Below are positions 26,726 through 35,803 of a DNA stretch of 64,000 nucleotides, piece after piece; position 1 is the stretch's first letter; every line of letters starts with the position of its first letter. Made by a program: the position numbers and the translations under genes. Source of the DNA: CAVVSD01 sp963757125 (GTDB lineage: Bacteria > Actinomycetota > Thermoleophilia > Solirubrobacterales > Solirubrobacteraceae); contig CAVWQP010000004.1 of the NCBI GenBank assembly GCA_963757125.1, forward strand, positions 1,178,001-1,242,000, in the 5' to 3' direction. The notes beneath the pieces are model-generated. The model did not search any database. It was not told the DNA's origin and saw only the letters and a list, made by a program, of their open reading frames with translations.

Positions 26726-27920
26726 GGACGGGCCGCTCAGCGGCCTGCGCGTCCTGGAGTTCGGACAGCTCCTCGCGGGGCCCTACGTGGGGACGCTGCT
26801 GAGCGACTTCGGCGCCGACGTCGTGAAGATCGAGGCGCCCGGCGCGGGCGACGCGATGCGCGACTGGGGGCGCCTGCGCCACAACGACCACTCCCTGTGG
26901 TGGTCGGTCCTCGCCCGCAACAAGTCGTCGGTGACGCTCAACCTGCGCGAGGAGCGCGGCCAGGAGATCGCCAGGCAGCTCGTCGCGACCGCCGACGTCG
27001 TGCTCGAGAACTTCCGGCCGGGCACGATGGAGCGCTGGGGGCTCGGCCCCGAGGACGTGCACGCGGTCAACCCGGGCGCGATCTACGCGCGCGTCACGGG
27101 CTACGGGCAGACCGGCAGCTACCGCGAGCGTGCGGGGTTCGCGGCCGGGGGCGAGGCGATCGCCGGCCTGCGCTACATCAACGGCTATCCGGACCAGGCG
27201 CCGCCGCGGACCGGCATCTCGCTCGGGGACACGCTCGCCGCGCAGTCGGCGTTCCAGGGCATCCTGCTCGCGCTCTACGCCCGCGATGCGCGCGGGGCGG
27301 CGGGCCAGGTGGTCGACGCGTCGATCGCCGACGCCTGCTTCGCGATGCTGGAGTCGACCGTCGTCGAGTACGAGAAGACGGGCGTCATCCGGGAGCCGAC
27401 CGGACCGCGGCTGCCGCGGATCGCGCCGTCGAACGTCTACCAGGCGAAGGACGGCAAGTGGGTCGTCATCGCGGCGAACCACGACACGCTGTGGAAGCGG
27501 CTGGCGGTGGTCATGGGCCACCCCGACTTCGCCGACGACCCGCGGTTCGCCACGCACCACGCCCGCGGCGAGAACGAGGACCTGCTCGACGAGATCATCG
27601 GCGCGTTCGCCGCCCAGCACACGGCCGCCGAGCTCGACGAGATCGTCAACGAGGCCGGCGTCGTCTGCGCGCCGGTCTACACCGCGCAGGACATCTACGA
27701 CGACCCGTGGTTCCGCGAGCGCGGGCTGCTCGTCGCGCACGAGGACGAGGTCCACGGCGAGATGTCGATGACGGGCGTCGTGCCGAAGCTCACCGGCACG
27801 CCCGGCCGGATCCGCCGCGGCGCACGCTGGACCGTCGGCGCCGACACGGAGGACGTGCTCGGCGCGATCGGCATCGAGGACGCCGAGATCGCGACGCTGC
27901 GCGAGGGCGGGATCGTCTAG
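26715..27920 (+). CDS. CaiB/BaiF (class III) CoA-transferase, second copy
   Basis: 401-residue family III CoA-transferase. LSGLRVLEFGQLLAGPYVG opens the protein, DFGADVVKIEAPG follows at about residue 34, and ISLGDTLAAQSAF near residue 168 contains the likely catalytic Asp. Later blocks GQVVDASIADACF and SNVYQAKDGKWVVIA are canonical. The GTG start lies inside the acyl-CoA dehydrogenase 3' end. It differs enough from the copy at 13294 to imply a separate acid substrate. The stop TAG is part of a CTAG shared with the convergent galT-like gene and marks the end of the catabolic island. Confidence 0.9.
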   Translation: MSLEDGPLSGLRVLEFGQLLAGPYVGTLLSDFGADVVKIEAPGAGDAMRDWGRLRHNDHSLWWSVLARNKSSVTLNLREERGQEIARQLVATADVVLENFRPGTMERWGLGPEDVHAVNPGAIYARVTGYGQTGSYRERAGFAAGGEAIAGLRYINGYPDQAPPRTGISLGDTLAAQSAFQGILLALYARDARGAAGQVVDASIADACFAMLESTVVEYEKTGVIREPTGPRLPRIAPSNVYQAKDGKWVVIAANHDTLWKRLAVVMGHPDFADDPRFATHHARGENEDLLDEIIGAFAAQHTAAELDEIVNEAGVVCAPVYTAQDIYDDPWFRERGLLVAHEDEVHGEMSMTGVVPKLTGTPGRIRRGARWTVGADTEDVLGAIGIEDAEIATLREGGIV

Positions 27921-28897
27921 GCGTCGCGCAGCTCGGCGGCGGCCTGCTCCGGCGCGACGATGTTGAGGTGCACGCCGGTGCCGAGCTCGAGGCCGGCGAC
28001 GTTCGTGAGGCGCGGGACGACGTCGATCCGCCAGCAGAAGTGCTCCGCGTCGCGCGGCGCGGTCCGCACCCAGAGGTTCAGCGGCGGGTTGGCGCCGAAC
28101 CGGCGCGCGAGGCGCCGCAGCCCGTCGTGCAGCAGGGCCGCGCCCAGCGGGCCGTCCTCCTCGAAGCGCGGCCGCGCGCGGCGCGGGGCGAGCATGAGCT
28201 GGTACGGCAGGCGCGAGCCGTAAGGCGCCATGAGGACGGCCTCGTCGTCGATGGCGACGATGCGGTCGCGGCCGCGGACCTCGCCCTGCACGAGGTCGGC
28301 CAGGAGGTTGCCGCCCATCGTGCGCGTCGCGTAGGCGCCGAACCGCTCCCGCTCGCGCGCGACGACCTGCGGGACGAAGCGCAGCGCGTAGAGCTGCGCG
28401 TGGGTGTGCGGGAGGGAGGCGCCCGCCTCGCGGCGCTCGTTGACGATGAGGTGCACGTGCGCGGCGCCGGCGTGCGCGCGCATCCGCTCGCGCCACGCGC
28501 CGACCGCCGCCTCGACCTGCTCGAGCGGCAGGTCGGCGAGCGACGTGACCGCGTCGGGGGCGTTGACGATCACCTCGTGGTCGCCCCGGGCGGGGAACGC
28601 GGTGTACAGCTCGGGCGCGGCGGACGGCTCGGGGTCCGGGGCGTCCGGGGCCAGCGCGGGGTACAGGTTCGGCACCGCGCGCACCCGCCAGCCGGGCGTG
28701 TCGGGGGCGCTGCCGTCGGGGCGCAGCGCCCACACCTCGGGCGGTGTCTGCCCCTCGTGGCCGGGCGCGAAGGGATCGCGCTCGGGGTCGATGGGCGCCG
28801 CGGGCTGCACCGTGAGGCCCGCGTTCGGTCGCCCGGCGCGCTCGCCGGCGACGATCGCCCGGTCGCCGGTGATCGGATCGACTCGGATCTCAGCCAA
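27917..28897 (-). CDS. galT: Galactose-1-phosphate uridylyltransferase-like HIT protein
   Basis: 326-residue HIT-superfamily nucleotidyltransferase related to GalT. It opens with AEIRVDPITGDRAIVAGERAGRPN, the standard GalT N-terminus, and has NPPLNLW late in the chain. The active-site triad reads SLPHTHAQ, with His-Thr-His in place of the usual His-Pro-His, keeping the nucleophilic second His and the downstream Gln. The start appears to be TTG at 28897, overlapping the GNAT stop by 8 bases. No other Leloir genes are nearby, so the substrate may be another sugar phosphate or nucleotide. Confidence 0.78.
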   Translation of the reverse strand: MAEIRVDPITGDRAIVAGERAGRPNAGLTVQPAAPIDPERDPFAPGHEGQTPPEVWALRPDGSAPDTPGWRVRAVPNLYPALAPDAPDPEPSAAPELYTAFPARGDHEVIVNAPDAVTSLADLPLEQVEAAVGAWRERMRAHAGAAHVHLIVNERREAGASLPHTHAQLYALRFVPQVVARERERFGAYATRTMGGNLLADLVQGEVRGRDRIVAIDDEAVLMAPYGSRLPYQLMLAPRRARPRFEEDGPLGAALLHDGLRRLARRFGANPPLNLWVRTAPRDAEHFCWRIDVVPRLTNVAGLELGTGVHLNIVAPEQAAAELRDA

Positions 28898-29318
28898 GGT
28901 CGAGCTCCATGTCCACGTGCTCGATGCCGGCCTCGGTGTAGGGCCTGCCGACCGCGATGTAGCCGGCGGCGACGTACAGGCCCGTGGCGTAGGTCTGGGC
29001 GCTGAGCAGGACGCGGTCGGCGCCGTGCTCGCGGGCCCAGTCGTCCGCGGCCTGCACGAGCATCCCGGCGATGCCCTGGCGCCGCGCCGACGCGTCGACC
29101 GCGAGGCGGCCGAGATGGACGGTGGCGCCGTGCGCGAGCAGGCGGAGGGTCGCGACGACGGTGCCGTCGCGGACGGCGACGAGGTGCGCCGCCTCGTCGT
29201 CGAGGCCGTCGACCTCGAGCTCGACGGGGACCTGCTGCTCCTCGACGAACACGGTGTGGCGGATCGCCATCGCGGCGGCGCGCTCGGCGTCGTCGCGTGC
29301 TTCGCGGACCTCGATCAT
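28890..29318 (-). CDS. GNAT family N-acetyltransferase
   Basis: 142-residue single-domain acetyltransferase, similar in layout to ElaA/YjcF-type proteins. An N-terminal RHTVFVEEQQVPVELEVDGLD block is typical, and the acetyl-CoA pyrophosphate loop is seen as RRQGIAGMLVQ at residues 79-89. The ATG overlaps the stop of the upstream TlpA-like gene by four bases, and the 3' end overlaps the galT-like start. The three genes form one - strand operon of mixed function. The acceptor substrate is unknown. Confidence 0.82.
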   Translation of the reverse strand: MIEVREARDDAERAAAMAIRHTVFVEEQQVPVELEVDGLDDEAAHLVAVRDGTVVATLRLLAHGATVHLGRLAVDASARRQGIAGMLVQAADDWAREHGADRVLLSAQTYATGLYVAAGYIAVGRPYTEAGIEHVDMELDLG

Positions 29319-29899
29319 GAGGCGGAGGTGTACCTCTCGATGTCCTCGGACAGCTTCGCCTCGCTCGCGTACGCGCCCTGGTGGACGTACTCCTGCTTGC
29401 CGTTCGCGTCGTAGAAGACGGTGACCGGCAGGCCGCGGGCGCCGAGGCGCCCGGCGAGGTTCGCGCGGTCGTCGAGCACCGACGGGTAGGGCATCGGGAG
29501 GTCGCCGATCATCTTCGTGGCGTTGCTCTCGGAGTCCTCGGAGTTGACGCCGAGGAACGCGACCTTCGTGCCGTGCTGGCGGAACGCGCGCTGCATGAAC
29601 GGGATCTCGAAGCGGCAGGGCCCGCACCAGGAGGCCCAGAGGTTCACGACGACCGGCGTCCCCCGCAGCGACTTGAGCTCGCGGTCGAACCGGGGGAGGC
29701 CGCCGGCGATGAGCTCCCCCGACCGCCCGTGGAGGGCCGCCAGCTTCGGCGGCTGCCCCGCCAACGGCGCGGTGACCTGGGCCCGCGTGAAGGTGGTCGT
29801 CGTCTTCGGCGACGGGGTGTCGCCCCCGGCCTGGGTGAGGCCGACGACCACGACGGCGGCGACGGCCGCGAGCCCGATGACGATGAGCCACTTGCGCAC
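29315..29899 (-). CDS. TlpA-like membrane-anchored thioredoxin family protein
   Basis: 194 residues: a single hydrophobic segment at residues 4-22 acting as signal anchor, a polar linker, then a thioredoxin fold with the redox motif CGPC at Cys92-Cys95 (NLWASWCGPC) and a cis-proline loop GLPVTVF. This is the TlpA/ResA arrangement, which reduces disulfides outside the membrane, for instance in apocytochrome c maturation. The heme exporter genes at 39.6-41.9 kb make that role attractive. The GTG start at 29899 is divergent from the helicase gene. Confidence 0.85.
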   Translation of the reverse strand: MRKWLIVIGLAAVAAVVVVGLTQAGGDTPSPKTTTTFTRAQVTAPLAGQPPKLAALHGRSGELIAGGLPRFDRELKSLRGTPVVVNLWASWCGPCRFEIPFMQRAFRQHGTKVAFLGVNSEDSESNATKMIGDLPMPYPSVLDDRANLAGRLGARGLPVTVFYDANGKQEYVHQGAYASEAKLSEDIERYTSAS

Positions 29900-29996
29900 C
29901 GTCCCCAGCTTGCCAGAACCGTCTCCGGGGTCCGGTACACTGTCCTTGTCTCGGGTGGGGCTACGTCTTTCTGAGGTTTCCCGCCGTTGAGACGCT

Positions 29997-32900
29997 GTGC
30001 CACACCGGGGTCTGTTCTCCCGGCTTTCCCGCTCGCGCATCTGCGCGGCCATCGCTGTTCCGTACGCCACCTTGGCTGAACTCACGCCAGTGGCCTTCGC
30101 GGCCACGTCCGTCCCCACCGCCGACCAGATCGAGCGCGCGGAGGAGTTCGCGCGCGAACGGTTCGTGCTGCCCGGGGAGGACGCCGTCGAGGTCCTCACA
30201 GCAGGCTCACACCGCCGTCGCGCGTTCGACGCCGCCCTGCGCGAGATCGACGCCGGCCTCTCGCACCCGTCCACGGAGTGGGCGCGCGCGTGGTCGCTGC
30301 TGCTCGGGCTCGAGCGGCTCCTGTCGGAGGAGGAGCCGCGCCTCGCCGACGGCACGCTGCTGAACCCGCACCAGGTCGACGCCCTGTCGGGCACGTTCGC
30401 CGCGCTCCTCGCCGAGTCGGCCGTGGAGGGCGCCGCGCAGGCCGCGGCCGAGCCGGTGCTGGCCGTCGAGGACGATCTCGAGGCGGTCGAGGCCGAGTTC
30501 GAGGACGACGTGGACGACGAGGACGAGGACGCCGAAGTCTTCGACTTCGGTGACGATGCGTCGCAGGGCGACGCATCATCGGACGAGCCGCAGCCCGACG
30601 AGCCGACCGACTCCGCCGAGGTGCCGCTCGACGAGGACCAGCTCGAGGAGGCGCCGGAGGACCCCAACGCCGCCAAGCGCTTCTGGTTCGAGCACGCCAC
30701 CGGCGCCGGCAAGACCGTCGCGGCCATGGGCTTCGTCGACGCCACGCGCACCGGCGGCGTCCTGATCCTCACCCACCGGCGCAACCTCGTCGACCAGTTC
30801 ATGGGCGAGCTGCGCGAGCGCGGATACGCGCACCGCGCGACCGGCGCGCTCCTGGCCGACGACCCGGTGCACCGCGAGCACGCCGAGGGCCCGGTCACCG
30901 TCGAGACCTACCAGTGGTTCGTCCGCAACGCCGGGCGGATCTCCTCGAAGTACACGGTCGTCATCTGCGACGAGGCCCACACGGCCCTGGGCGAGAAGAC
31001 CGCCGCGGCGATCCGCAACTGGACCGGCCCGGTCTTCATCGGCATGACGGCGACCGGCGCGCTCATCGCCCGGCACGTCACCGACCTCTTCCCGACGCAG
31101 ACGTCGCGCTTCGACCTCGCGCAGGCCGCGCGCCGCGGCGTCATCGCCCCGCTGCGCTGCGTCCGCATCCCGCCGGGCCCCGGCGTCCGCACGATCGCCA
31201 AGGTGCCGCTGCGCCGCGGCGAGGTCGACACCGAGTTCGACCAGGAGATGCTGGCCGAGCTGCTCGACCAGATGCCGTTCAACATGGCGATCGCCGACCT
31301 GTACAAGACGCGCTTCAACGGCGTTCCCGGCGTCGTCTACGCCGCCGGCGTGCGTCACGCCTACAACGTCGCGGAGGCGTTCCGCGACGCAGGCCTGAAG
31401 GCGCAGGCGGTCTCCGGCGAGACGCCCAAGCGCGAGCTGGCGACGATCCTCGCCCGCTACGAGCGCGGCGACATCGACGTCCTCGTGAACGCCCAGCTGC
31501 TCGCCGAGGGCTGGAACTCGCCGCGCGCCACCGTCTGCATGCACCTCGCGCCGACGGCGTCGAAGCGCATCTACCAGCAGCGCGTCGGCCGCGTCACGCG
31601 CCGCCACCTGGGCAAGGAGGCGGGCATCGTCGTCGACTTCGTCCATCCCGCGACGAAGCACGACGACCCGGTCGTCACCCTGCACTCGCTGCTCGACCGC
31701 GACGTCTACCGCGGCGGAGCGATCGTCGTCGGCCCCGTCCGCCGCGGCCGCGGCCGCCGGGTCCGCGTGGAGCGCCGGGTCCTCCCGGTGACCGATGACG
31801 AGAATCGGCGGATCGAGGTCTTCGAGCGCGAGCTCTGGCGCATCGCGGTCGAGCACCTCGACTACGGCGAGCAGGTCCAGTGGGCGGCCCTCGCGGGCGC
31901 CCGCGTCGCGCCGTCCGGCTGGCGCCGTGCTCGGGCGATGCTGCACTTCGACCGCACCGGCGAGCTCAAGCGCGCGTTCCTGCTGACCGCCGTCCGCCGC
32001 AACAAGAACTCGCAGCTGCGCATCAAGGCGCTGCAGGAGATCGCCGCGTCGCGCGACCCCGAGGCCTTCGACCAGGCGCTCGACGTCGTCGGCGGCTGGC
32101 AGCGCGAGGAGCGCCGCGAGGGCTCGAAGGTCATGCTCCAGGCGCTCGTCGAGAAGCGCATCGGCCGCCGCGACCAGGCGACGGCGTGGATCTGGCGGAT
32201 CGCCTCCTACACGAGCGAGCTGCACGAGGAGTACGCCGTGCAGCGCTGGCCGGAGACGAAGCGCCTGCTCGGCCTGCTCGTCAACAGCTCAGGCGGCGCC
32301 CACGCGCGCAACGCGCGGCGGCTCGTCCACTCCACCCGCAAGCAGGACCGCAGGCTGTCGGCCGCGCTGCTCGCCGCGGCGCGGGCGCACACGCCCGAGG
32401 CCGAGGAGGTCCTGCGCGGCGCACGCACCCGGATGGCCCGCAAGCCGGGCGCGCTGTCGCGTGAGCTGCTGCGCAACTTCCCGCGCGGGGCCAAGGGCCG
32501 CCGCGGCAAGCGCCGCAAGCGCAAGGGCGGCGAGGAGGAGGGCGTCGTGCTGGAGACGGCCGTGCTGAACGGCACGGCGTTGCAGCCCGACGACATCGAG
32601 GAGACGGTCGCGGCGGAGTCAGCGCCCGCGGTCAGCGAGGCGGAGACGCTCGAGCGCATCCGCGACGCCGCCCGCGCGCTGGCCAGCGCGCGGGGCGACG
32701 AGATCCCGGCGGAGGAGCCGGCGGCGGAGAGCGCCCCCGACGAGGAGGCCGCTCCGGCCCCGAGGCGCAGGCGTCGCGTCATGATCGACGACGACGGCCA
32801 GCCCGCCGTCGCCTCCGACGCCGACGCCCTCGCGAAGCCCAAGCGCACGCGCCGCCCGCGGTCCAGGAAGCCCGCGGAGAAGGTCGCCGCCGCCGAGCAG

Positions 32901-33305
32901 CCCGAGACGACGACCACCGCGCCCGAGGCCGAGGAGGCGCCGAAGCCGAAGCCGGCGCGCGCGCGCCGCAGCCGGGCGAAGAAGGCCGCGGAGCCCGAGG
33001 TCGAGGCGACGCCGGTGGCCGAGGAGGCTCCCGCCGAGGAGAAGCCCAAGCGCACCCGCCGCGCCCCCGCGAAGAAGAAGCCCGCGGAGGAGACGGCTGC
33101 GGAGGCCGAGGCACCGAAGCCCAAGCGCACGCGTCGAGCACCGGCGAAGAAGGCCGTCGAGGCCGAGGCCGAGCCTGAGGCCAAGCCGAAGCGCACCCGC
33201 GCCCGTCGCGTCACGCCCGCCGACGACGCACCCGAGGCGGAGACGCCGAAGCCCGTCCGCCGCACGCGCAAGACGCAGCAGCCGCCGGAGACCGAGGCGG
33301 CCTAG
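29997..33305 (+). CDS. DEAD/DEAH-box (superfamily 2) helicase with acidic insert and basic tail
   Basis: Up to 1102 residues. Walker A is ATGAGKT (Lys239), Walker B is CDEAH (Asp325), motif III is MTATGAL and motif VI is QRVGRVTRR (Gln528), giving a complete SF2 core. A strongly acidic disordered stretch (about residues 157-228) lies between the Q-motif-like NPHQVDALSG and Walker A, an unusual place for an insertion. Residues about 930-1102 are a low-complexity Ala/Lys/Arg/Pro/Glu tail with repeats of KPKRTRRAPAKK type, similar to histone H1-like tails. The GTG at 29997 has only a weak ribosome site and may not be the true start. Role in nucleic-acid remodelling is inferred. Confidence 0.8.
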   Translation: MPHRGLFSRLSRSRICAAIAVPYATLAELTPVAFAATSVPTADQIERAEEFARERFVLPGEDAVEVLTAGSHRRRAFDAALREIDAGLSHPSTEWARAWSLLLGLERLLSEEEPRLADGTLLNPHQVDALSGTFAALLAESAVEGAAQAAAEPVLAVEDDLEAVEAEFEDDVDDEDEDAEVFDFGDDASQGDASSDEPQPDEPTDSAEVPLDEDQLEEAPEDPNAAKRFWFEHATGAGKTVAAMGFVDATRTGGVLILTHRRNLVDQFMGELRERGYAHRATGALLADDPVHREHAEGPVTVETYQWFVRNAGRISSKYTVVICDEAHTALGEKTAAAIRNWTGPVFIGMTATGALIARHVTDLFPTQTSRFDLAQAARRGVIAPLRCVRIPPGPGVRTIAKVPLRRGEVDTEFDQEMLAELLDQMPFNMAIADLYKTRFNGVPGVVYAAGVRHAYNVAEAFRDAGLKAQAVSGETPKRELATILARYERGDIDVLVNAQLLAEGWNSPRATVCMHLAPTASKRIYQQRVGRVTRRHLGKEAGIVVDFVHPATKHDDPVVTLHSLLDRDVYRGGAIVVGPVRRGRGRRVRVERRVLPVTDDENRRIEVFERELWRIAVEHLDYGEQVQWAALAGARVAPSGWRRARAMLHFDRTGELKRAFLLTAVRRNKNSQLRIKALQEIAASRDPEAFDQALDVVGGWQREERREGSKVMLQALVEKRIGRRDQATAWIWRIASYTSELHEEYAVQRWPETKRLLGLLVNSSGGAHARNARRLVHSTRKQDRRLSAALLAAARAHTPEAEEVLRGARTRMARKPGALSRELLRNFPRGAKGRRGKRRKRKGGEEEGVVLETAVLNGTALQPDDIEETVAAESAPAVSEAETLERIRDAARALASARGDEIPAEEPAAESAPDEEAAPAPRRRRRVMIDDDGQPAVASDADALAKPKRTRRPRSRKPAEKVAAAEQPETTTTAPEAEEAPKPKPARARRSRAKKAAEPEVEATPVAEEAPAEEKPKRTRRAPAKKKPAEETAAEAEAPKPKRTRRAPAKKAVEAEAEPEAKPKRTRARRVTPADDAPEAETPKPVRRTRKTQQPPETEAA

Positions 33306-33317
33306 GGCCGGCGGCGC

Positions 33318-34313
33318 CTACGCGGCGTCGCGCAGCTCGAGGGGCAGGCCGAAGGCCTTGAACCCCTCGTCGCCGAGGAAGCTGCAGATCTCGGTGACGC
33401 GCTCGCCGTCCGTCTCGATGACGACGATCGCCCACGGCTTGCGGACGCCCGGCTCATCGGAGAGCTTGTACTGCGCGAAGGCCGGCGAGCCGTTCGCCCG
33501 CAGCGGGACGAGCCGCGAGTCCTTGCACGCGAAGCCCTGGCCGAGCAGCCACTGGCCCACCTGCTCCGGACCGATCAGCCACAGGTCGTAGGGCGGCATC
33601 GAGAACTGGGCGTCCTCGCTCAGGAGGGCGACGAACGCCGACACGTCGTAGCTCTCGAAGGCGTCGACGTAGCGGGCGAGCAGGTCGCGCTCCTCCTCGC
33701 CGTCGACCTCCGTCGGGGCGGTCGATGCGTCGAGGTCGGAGGCGTCGATCGTGGCGCGCGCACGCTGCAGCGCGCTGTTCACCGACGCCACGCTCGTGCC
33801 GAGCAGCTCGGCGACCTCGCTGGCCTGCCACTTGAGGACCTCGCGGAGGATGAGGACGGCGCGCTGCTTGGGCGGCAGCAGCTGCAGCGCCGCGACGAAC
33901 GCGAGCTTGATCGTCTCCTTCGCCGCCGTCATCTCCGCGGGATCGCCCTCGGTGGGCAGGACGCGGGAGTCCTGGATCGGCATGACCCAGGTCTGCTCGA
34001 CGAGGGGCGGGCCGAGCATCGTCGCGGCGGTCGACGAGGGACCGAGGTCCATCGGGCGCGCGCGACGCTGGGAGCCCTTGAGCATGTCGAGGCAGACGTT
34101 GTGGGCGATGCGGTACAGCCAGGCGCGCAGCGCCTCGCGTGCATCGAGGCGATCTGCCGAGCGCCAGGCGCGGATCATCGTCTCCTGGACGGCGTCCTCG
34201 GCTTCGGAGCCCGATCCGAGCATCCGGTAGCAGTAGCCCGTGAGCTCACGGCGGTGGGACTCGAGCGCCTCCTCGACGGAAGCGGTGAGGTCGGTGGCCG
34301 ACACAACCACCAT
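33318..34313 (-). CDS. ECF-type sigma-70 factor with SnoaL-like C-terminal domain (SigX5-like)
   Basis: 331 residues. Sigma region 2 is at about residues 15-85 (GSGSEAEDAVQETMIRAWR, LRAWLYRIAHNVCLD) and region 4 at about 140-195 (LPPKQRAVLILREVLKWQASEVAELL). A C-terminal domain of about 120 residues (DAFESYDVSAFVALLSEDAQ) has the SnoaL/NTF2 form, as in the TIGR02960 (SigX5) group. Such sigma factors usually lack a classical anti-sigma gene, and none is seen here; the C-terminal domain probably controls activity. The start used is the ATG at 34313, which touches the BirA stop. Confidence 0.86.
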   Translation of the reverse strand: MVVVSATDLTASVEEALESHRRELTGYCYRMLGSGSEAEDAVQETMIRAWRSADRLDAREALRAWLYRIAHNVCLDMLKGSQRRARPMDLGPSSTAATMLGPPLVEQTWVMPIQDSRVLPTEGDPAEMTAAKETIKLAFVAALQLLPPKQRAVLILREVLKWQASEVAELLGTSVASVNSALQRARATIDASDLDASTAPTEVDGEEERDLLARYVDAFESYDVSAFVALLSEDAQFSMPPYDLWLIGPEQVGQWLLGQGFACKDSRLVPLRANGSPAFAQYKLSDEPGVRKPWAIVVIETDGERVTEICSFLGDEGFKAFGLPLELRDAA

Positions 34314-34314
34314 G

Positions 34315-34998
34315 CTAGACGGAGGCGCCAAGGTGGACCTCCCCCGCGTCGAGCATCGTCGTGCCTCCCCCGTCGAGCCTGACCCGCAGCCGTCCGTCCT
34401 CGTCGATGCCGTCGGCGGTTCCGCCCCCGCCGTCCCAGGTGACGGCCCGGCCGGCGAGGGCGTCGCGGGCGCGCCAGGCGTCGAGGAGCCGCTCGGCGGG
34501 TTGCACGAGGCGGCGCTCCAACGCGGCCAGGACGGCGGCGAGCACGGCGGGGACGTCCTCCGGCGGGCGTCCCAGCGTGCCCGCCCGGTCGCGCAGCTCC
34601 GGCGGGAAGTCGTCGGGACGCAGGGCGACGTTGAGTCCGATCCCGAGGACCGCCCAGCCCTCCCGCGGCCGCGCCTCGGCGAGGATGCCGGCGACCTTGC
34701 GCCCATCGAGCAGGACGTCGTTGGGCCACTTGATCGCCGTCCCGGCGCCGACCGCGTCGGCGACCGCGACGCCCGCGGCGATCGTGAGCAGCGGCGTGAC
34801 CTCGCGCAGCACGAGCGACATGAGCAGCGCGCGCCGCGGCGGCGACGTCCACGCGCGGCCCTGGCGCCCGCGTCCCGCGACCTGGTGGTCGGTCGTCACG
34901 AGCGTGCCGTGCGGCGCGCCGCCGGTCGCGAGCTCGCGTGCGCGGTCGTTCGTGGAGCCGGTCTCGCGCAGGTGCAGGTGGGGCGTGCCGAGCGTCAC
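34315..34998 (-). CDS. birA: Biotin-[acetyl-CoA-carboxylase] ligase
   Basis: 227-residue monofunctional biotin protein ligase that attaches biotin to carboxylase carrier domains. The N-terminal STNDRA, the biotinyl-AMP loop GRGRQGRAWTS (residues 42-52) and KWPNDVLLDGRKVAGILAE are diagnostic. There is no N-terminal helix-turn-helix, so it cannot act as the biotin-operon repressor. A small SH3-like C-terminal domain follows. The GTG start overlaps the stop of the DUF62 gene by four bases (GTGA), linking the two genes. Confidence 0.9.
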   Translation of the reverse strand: MTLGTPHLHLRETGSTNDRARELATGGAPHGTLVTTDHQVAGRGRQGRAWTSPPRRALLMSLVLREVTPLLTIAAGVAVADAVGAGTAIKWPNDVLLDGRKVAGILAEARPREGWAVLGIGLNVALRPDDFPPELRDRAGTLGRPPEDVPAVLAAVLAALERRLVQPAERLLDAWRARDALAGRAVTWDGGGGTADGIDEDGRLRVRLDGGGTTMLDAGEVHLGASV

Positions 34999-35765
34999 GC
35001 GATGCGGACCTCGTCGTCGAGCCGCAGGTCGAGCTCGTCGCGTGCCGAGCCCCCGTTGACCGCCAGGGCGAGCGCGCCGGAGGAGTCCTCGTACAGCAGC
35101 AGCTCGCCGTCCGGGACGTCACCGAACGTCCTCCCGCGCGCCACCCAGCGGCCGGCGACCTCGACGCGCTCGCCCGGCGGCAGGTCGCCGCCGGCGGCGT
35201 CGAGGAGCACGTTCCCGTAGGTGTCGAACGCCAGCGCGTGGGCGACGAGCGCCACGCCCTCGCGGTGCGGCTCCGGCAGCGCCAGAGGCACGAGCCGCTC
35301 CGGCGCCAGCGGCTCCCCGGCGTCCGCGAGCGGCTCGCCCAGGGCGAGATGCGCCGCGACCGGGGCGAACACGTCGCGGCCGTGGAAGGTCGCCGACACC
35401 GGCTCCAGCCGCCACGGCGACGACGCGAGGTCGACGGCCTCCTCGACGCCGCCGAGATGCTCCGCGGCGGGCATGAGCAGGCCGTTGTCGGGCCCGACGA
35501 GCAGGCGATCCGCGCACCGCAGCGCGACCGCGCGCCGCGGGCCGCCGACCCCGGGATCGACGACGGCGACGTGCACGCCCGGCGGGGTGAACGGCAACGC
35601 GCGGCGCAGGGCGAGCGCGCCCGAGCGGATGGCGTGCCGCGGCACGCCGTGGGTCAGATCGATGACACGCGCGTCGGGCGCGATCCGCGCGATCACGCCG
35701 TGGCAGACGCCCACGTACTCGTCGGTGAGGCCGTAGTCCGTGAGGAGGGTGACGGTCGCTGCCAT
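34995..35765 (-). CDS. SAM hydroxide adenosyltransferase (DUF62 family)
   Basis: 256-residue protein of the S-adenosyl-L-methionine hydrolase (adenosine-forming) family. TVTLLTDYGLTDEYVGVCHG at the N-terminus carries the conserved Asp, and VHVAVVDPGVGGPRR and VGPDNGLLMPA follow in the normal order. These enzymes hydrolyse SAM to adenosine and methionine and are relatives of fluorinase and chlorinase. The 21-residue insertion typical of the halogenating enzymes is not evident, so hydrolysis is favoured. It leads the DUF62-birA pair. Confidence 0.85.
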   Translation of the reverse strand: MAATVTLLTDYGLTDEYVGVCHGVIARIAPDARVIDLTHGVPRHAIRSGALALRRALPFTPPGVHVAVVDPGVGGPRRAVALRCADRLLVGPDNGLLMPAAEHLGGVEEAVDLASSPWRLEPVSATFHGRDVFAPVAAHLALGEPLADAGEPLAPERLVPLALPEPHREGVALVAHALAFDTYGNVLLDAAGGDLPPGERVEVAGRWVARGRTFGDVPDGELLLYEDSSGALALAVNGGSARDELDLRLDDEVRIA

Positions 35766-35803
35766 CGGCGTGGGCCAGTCTAGATTCGGGTACCGGCGTG
35801 CGC

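Noticed and set aside
32440..33305. Repetitive DNA that resembles a tandem repeat or CRISPR array
   Set aside because: The repeats are in frame and encode the Lys/Arg/Ala/Pro tail of the helicase. Units vary in length and there are no unique spacers of constant size.
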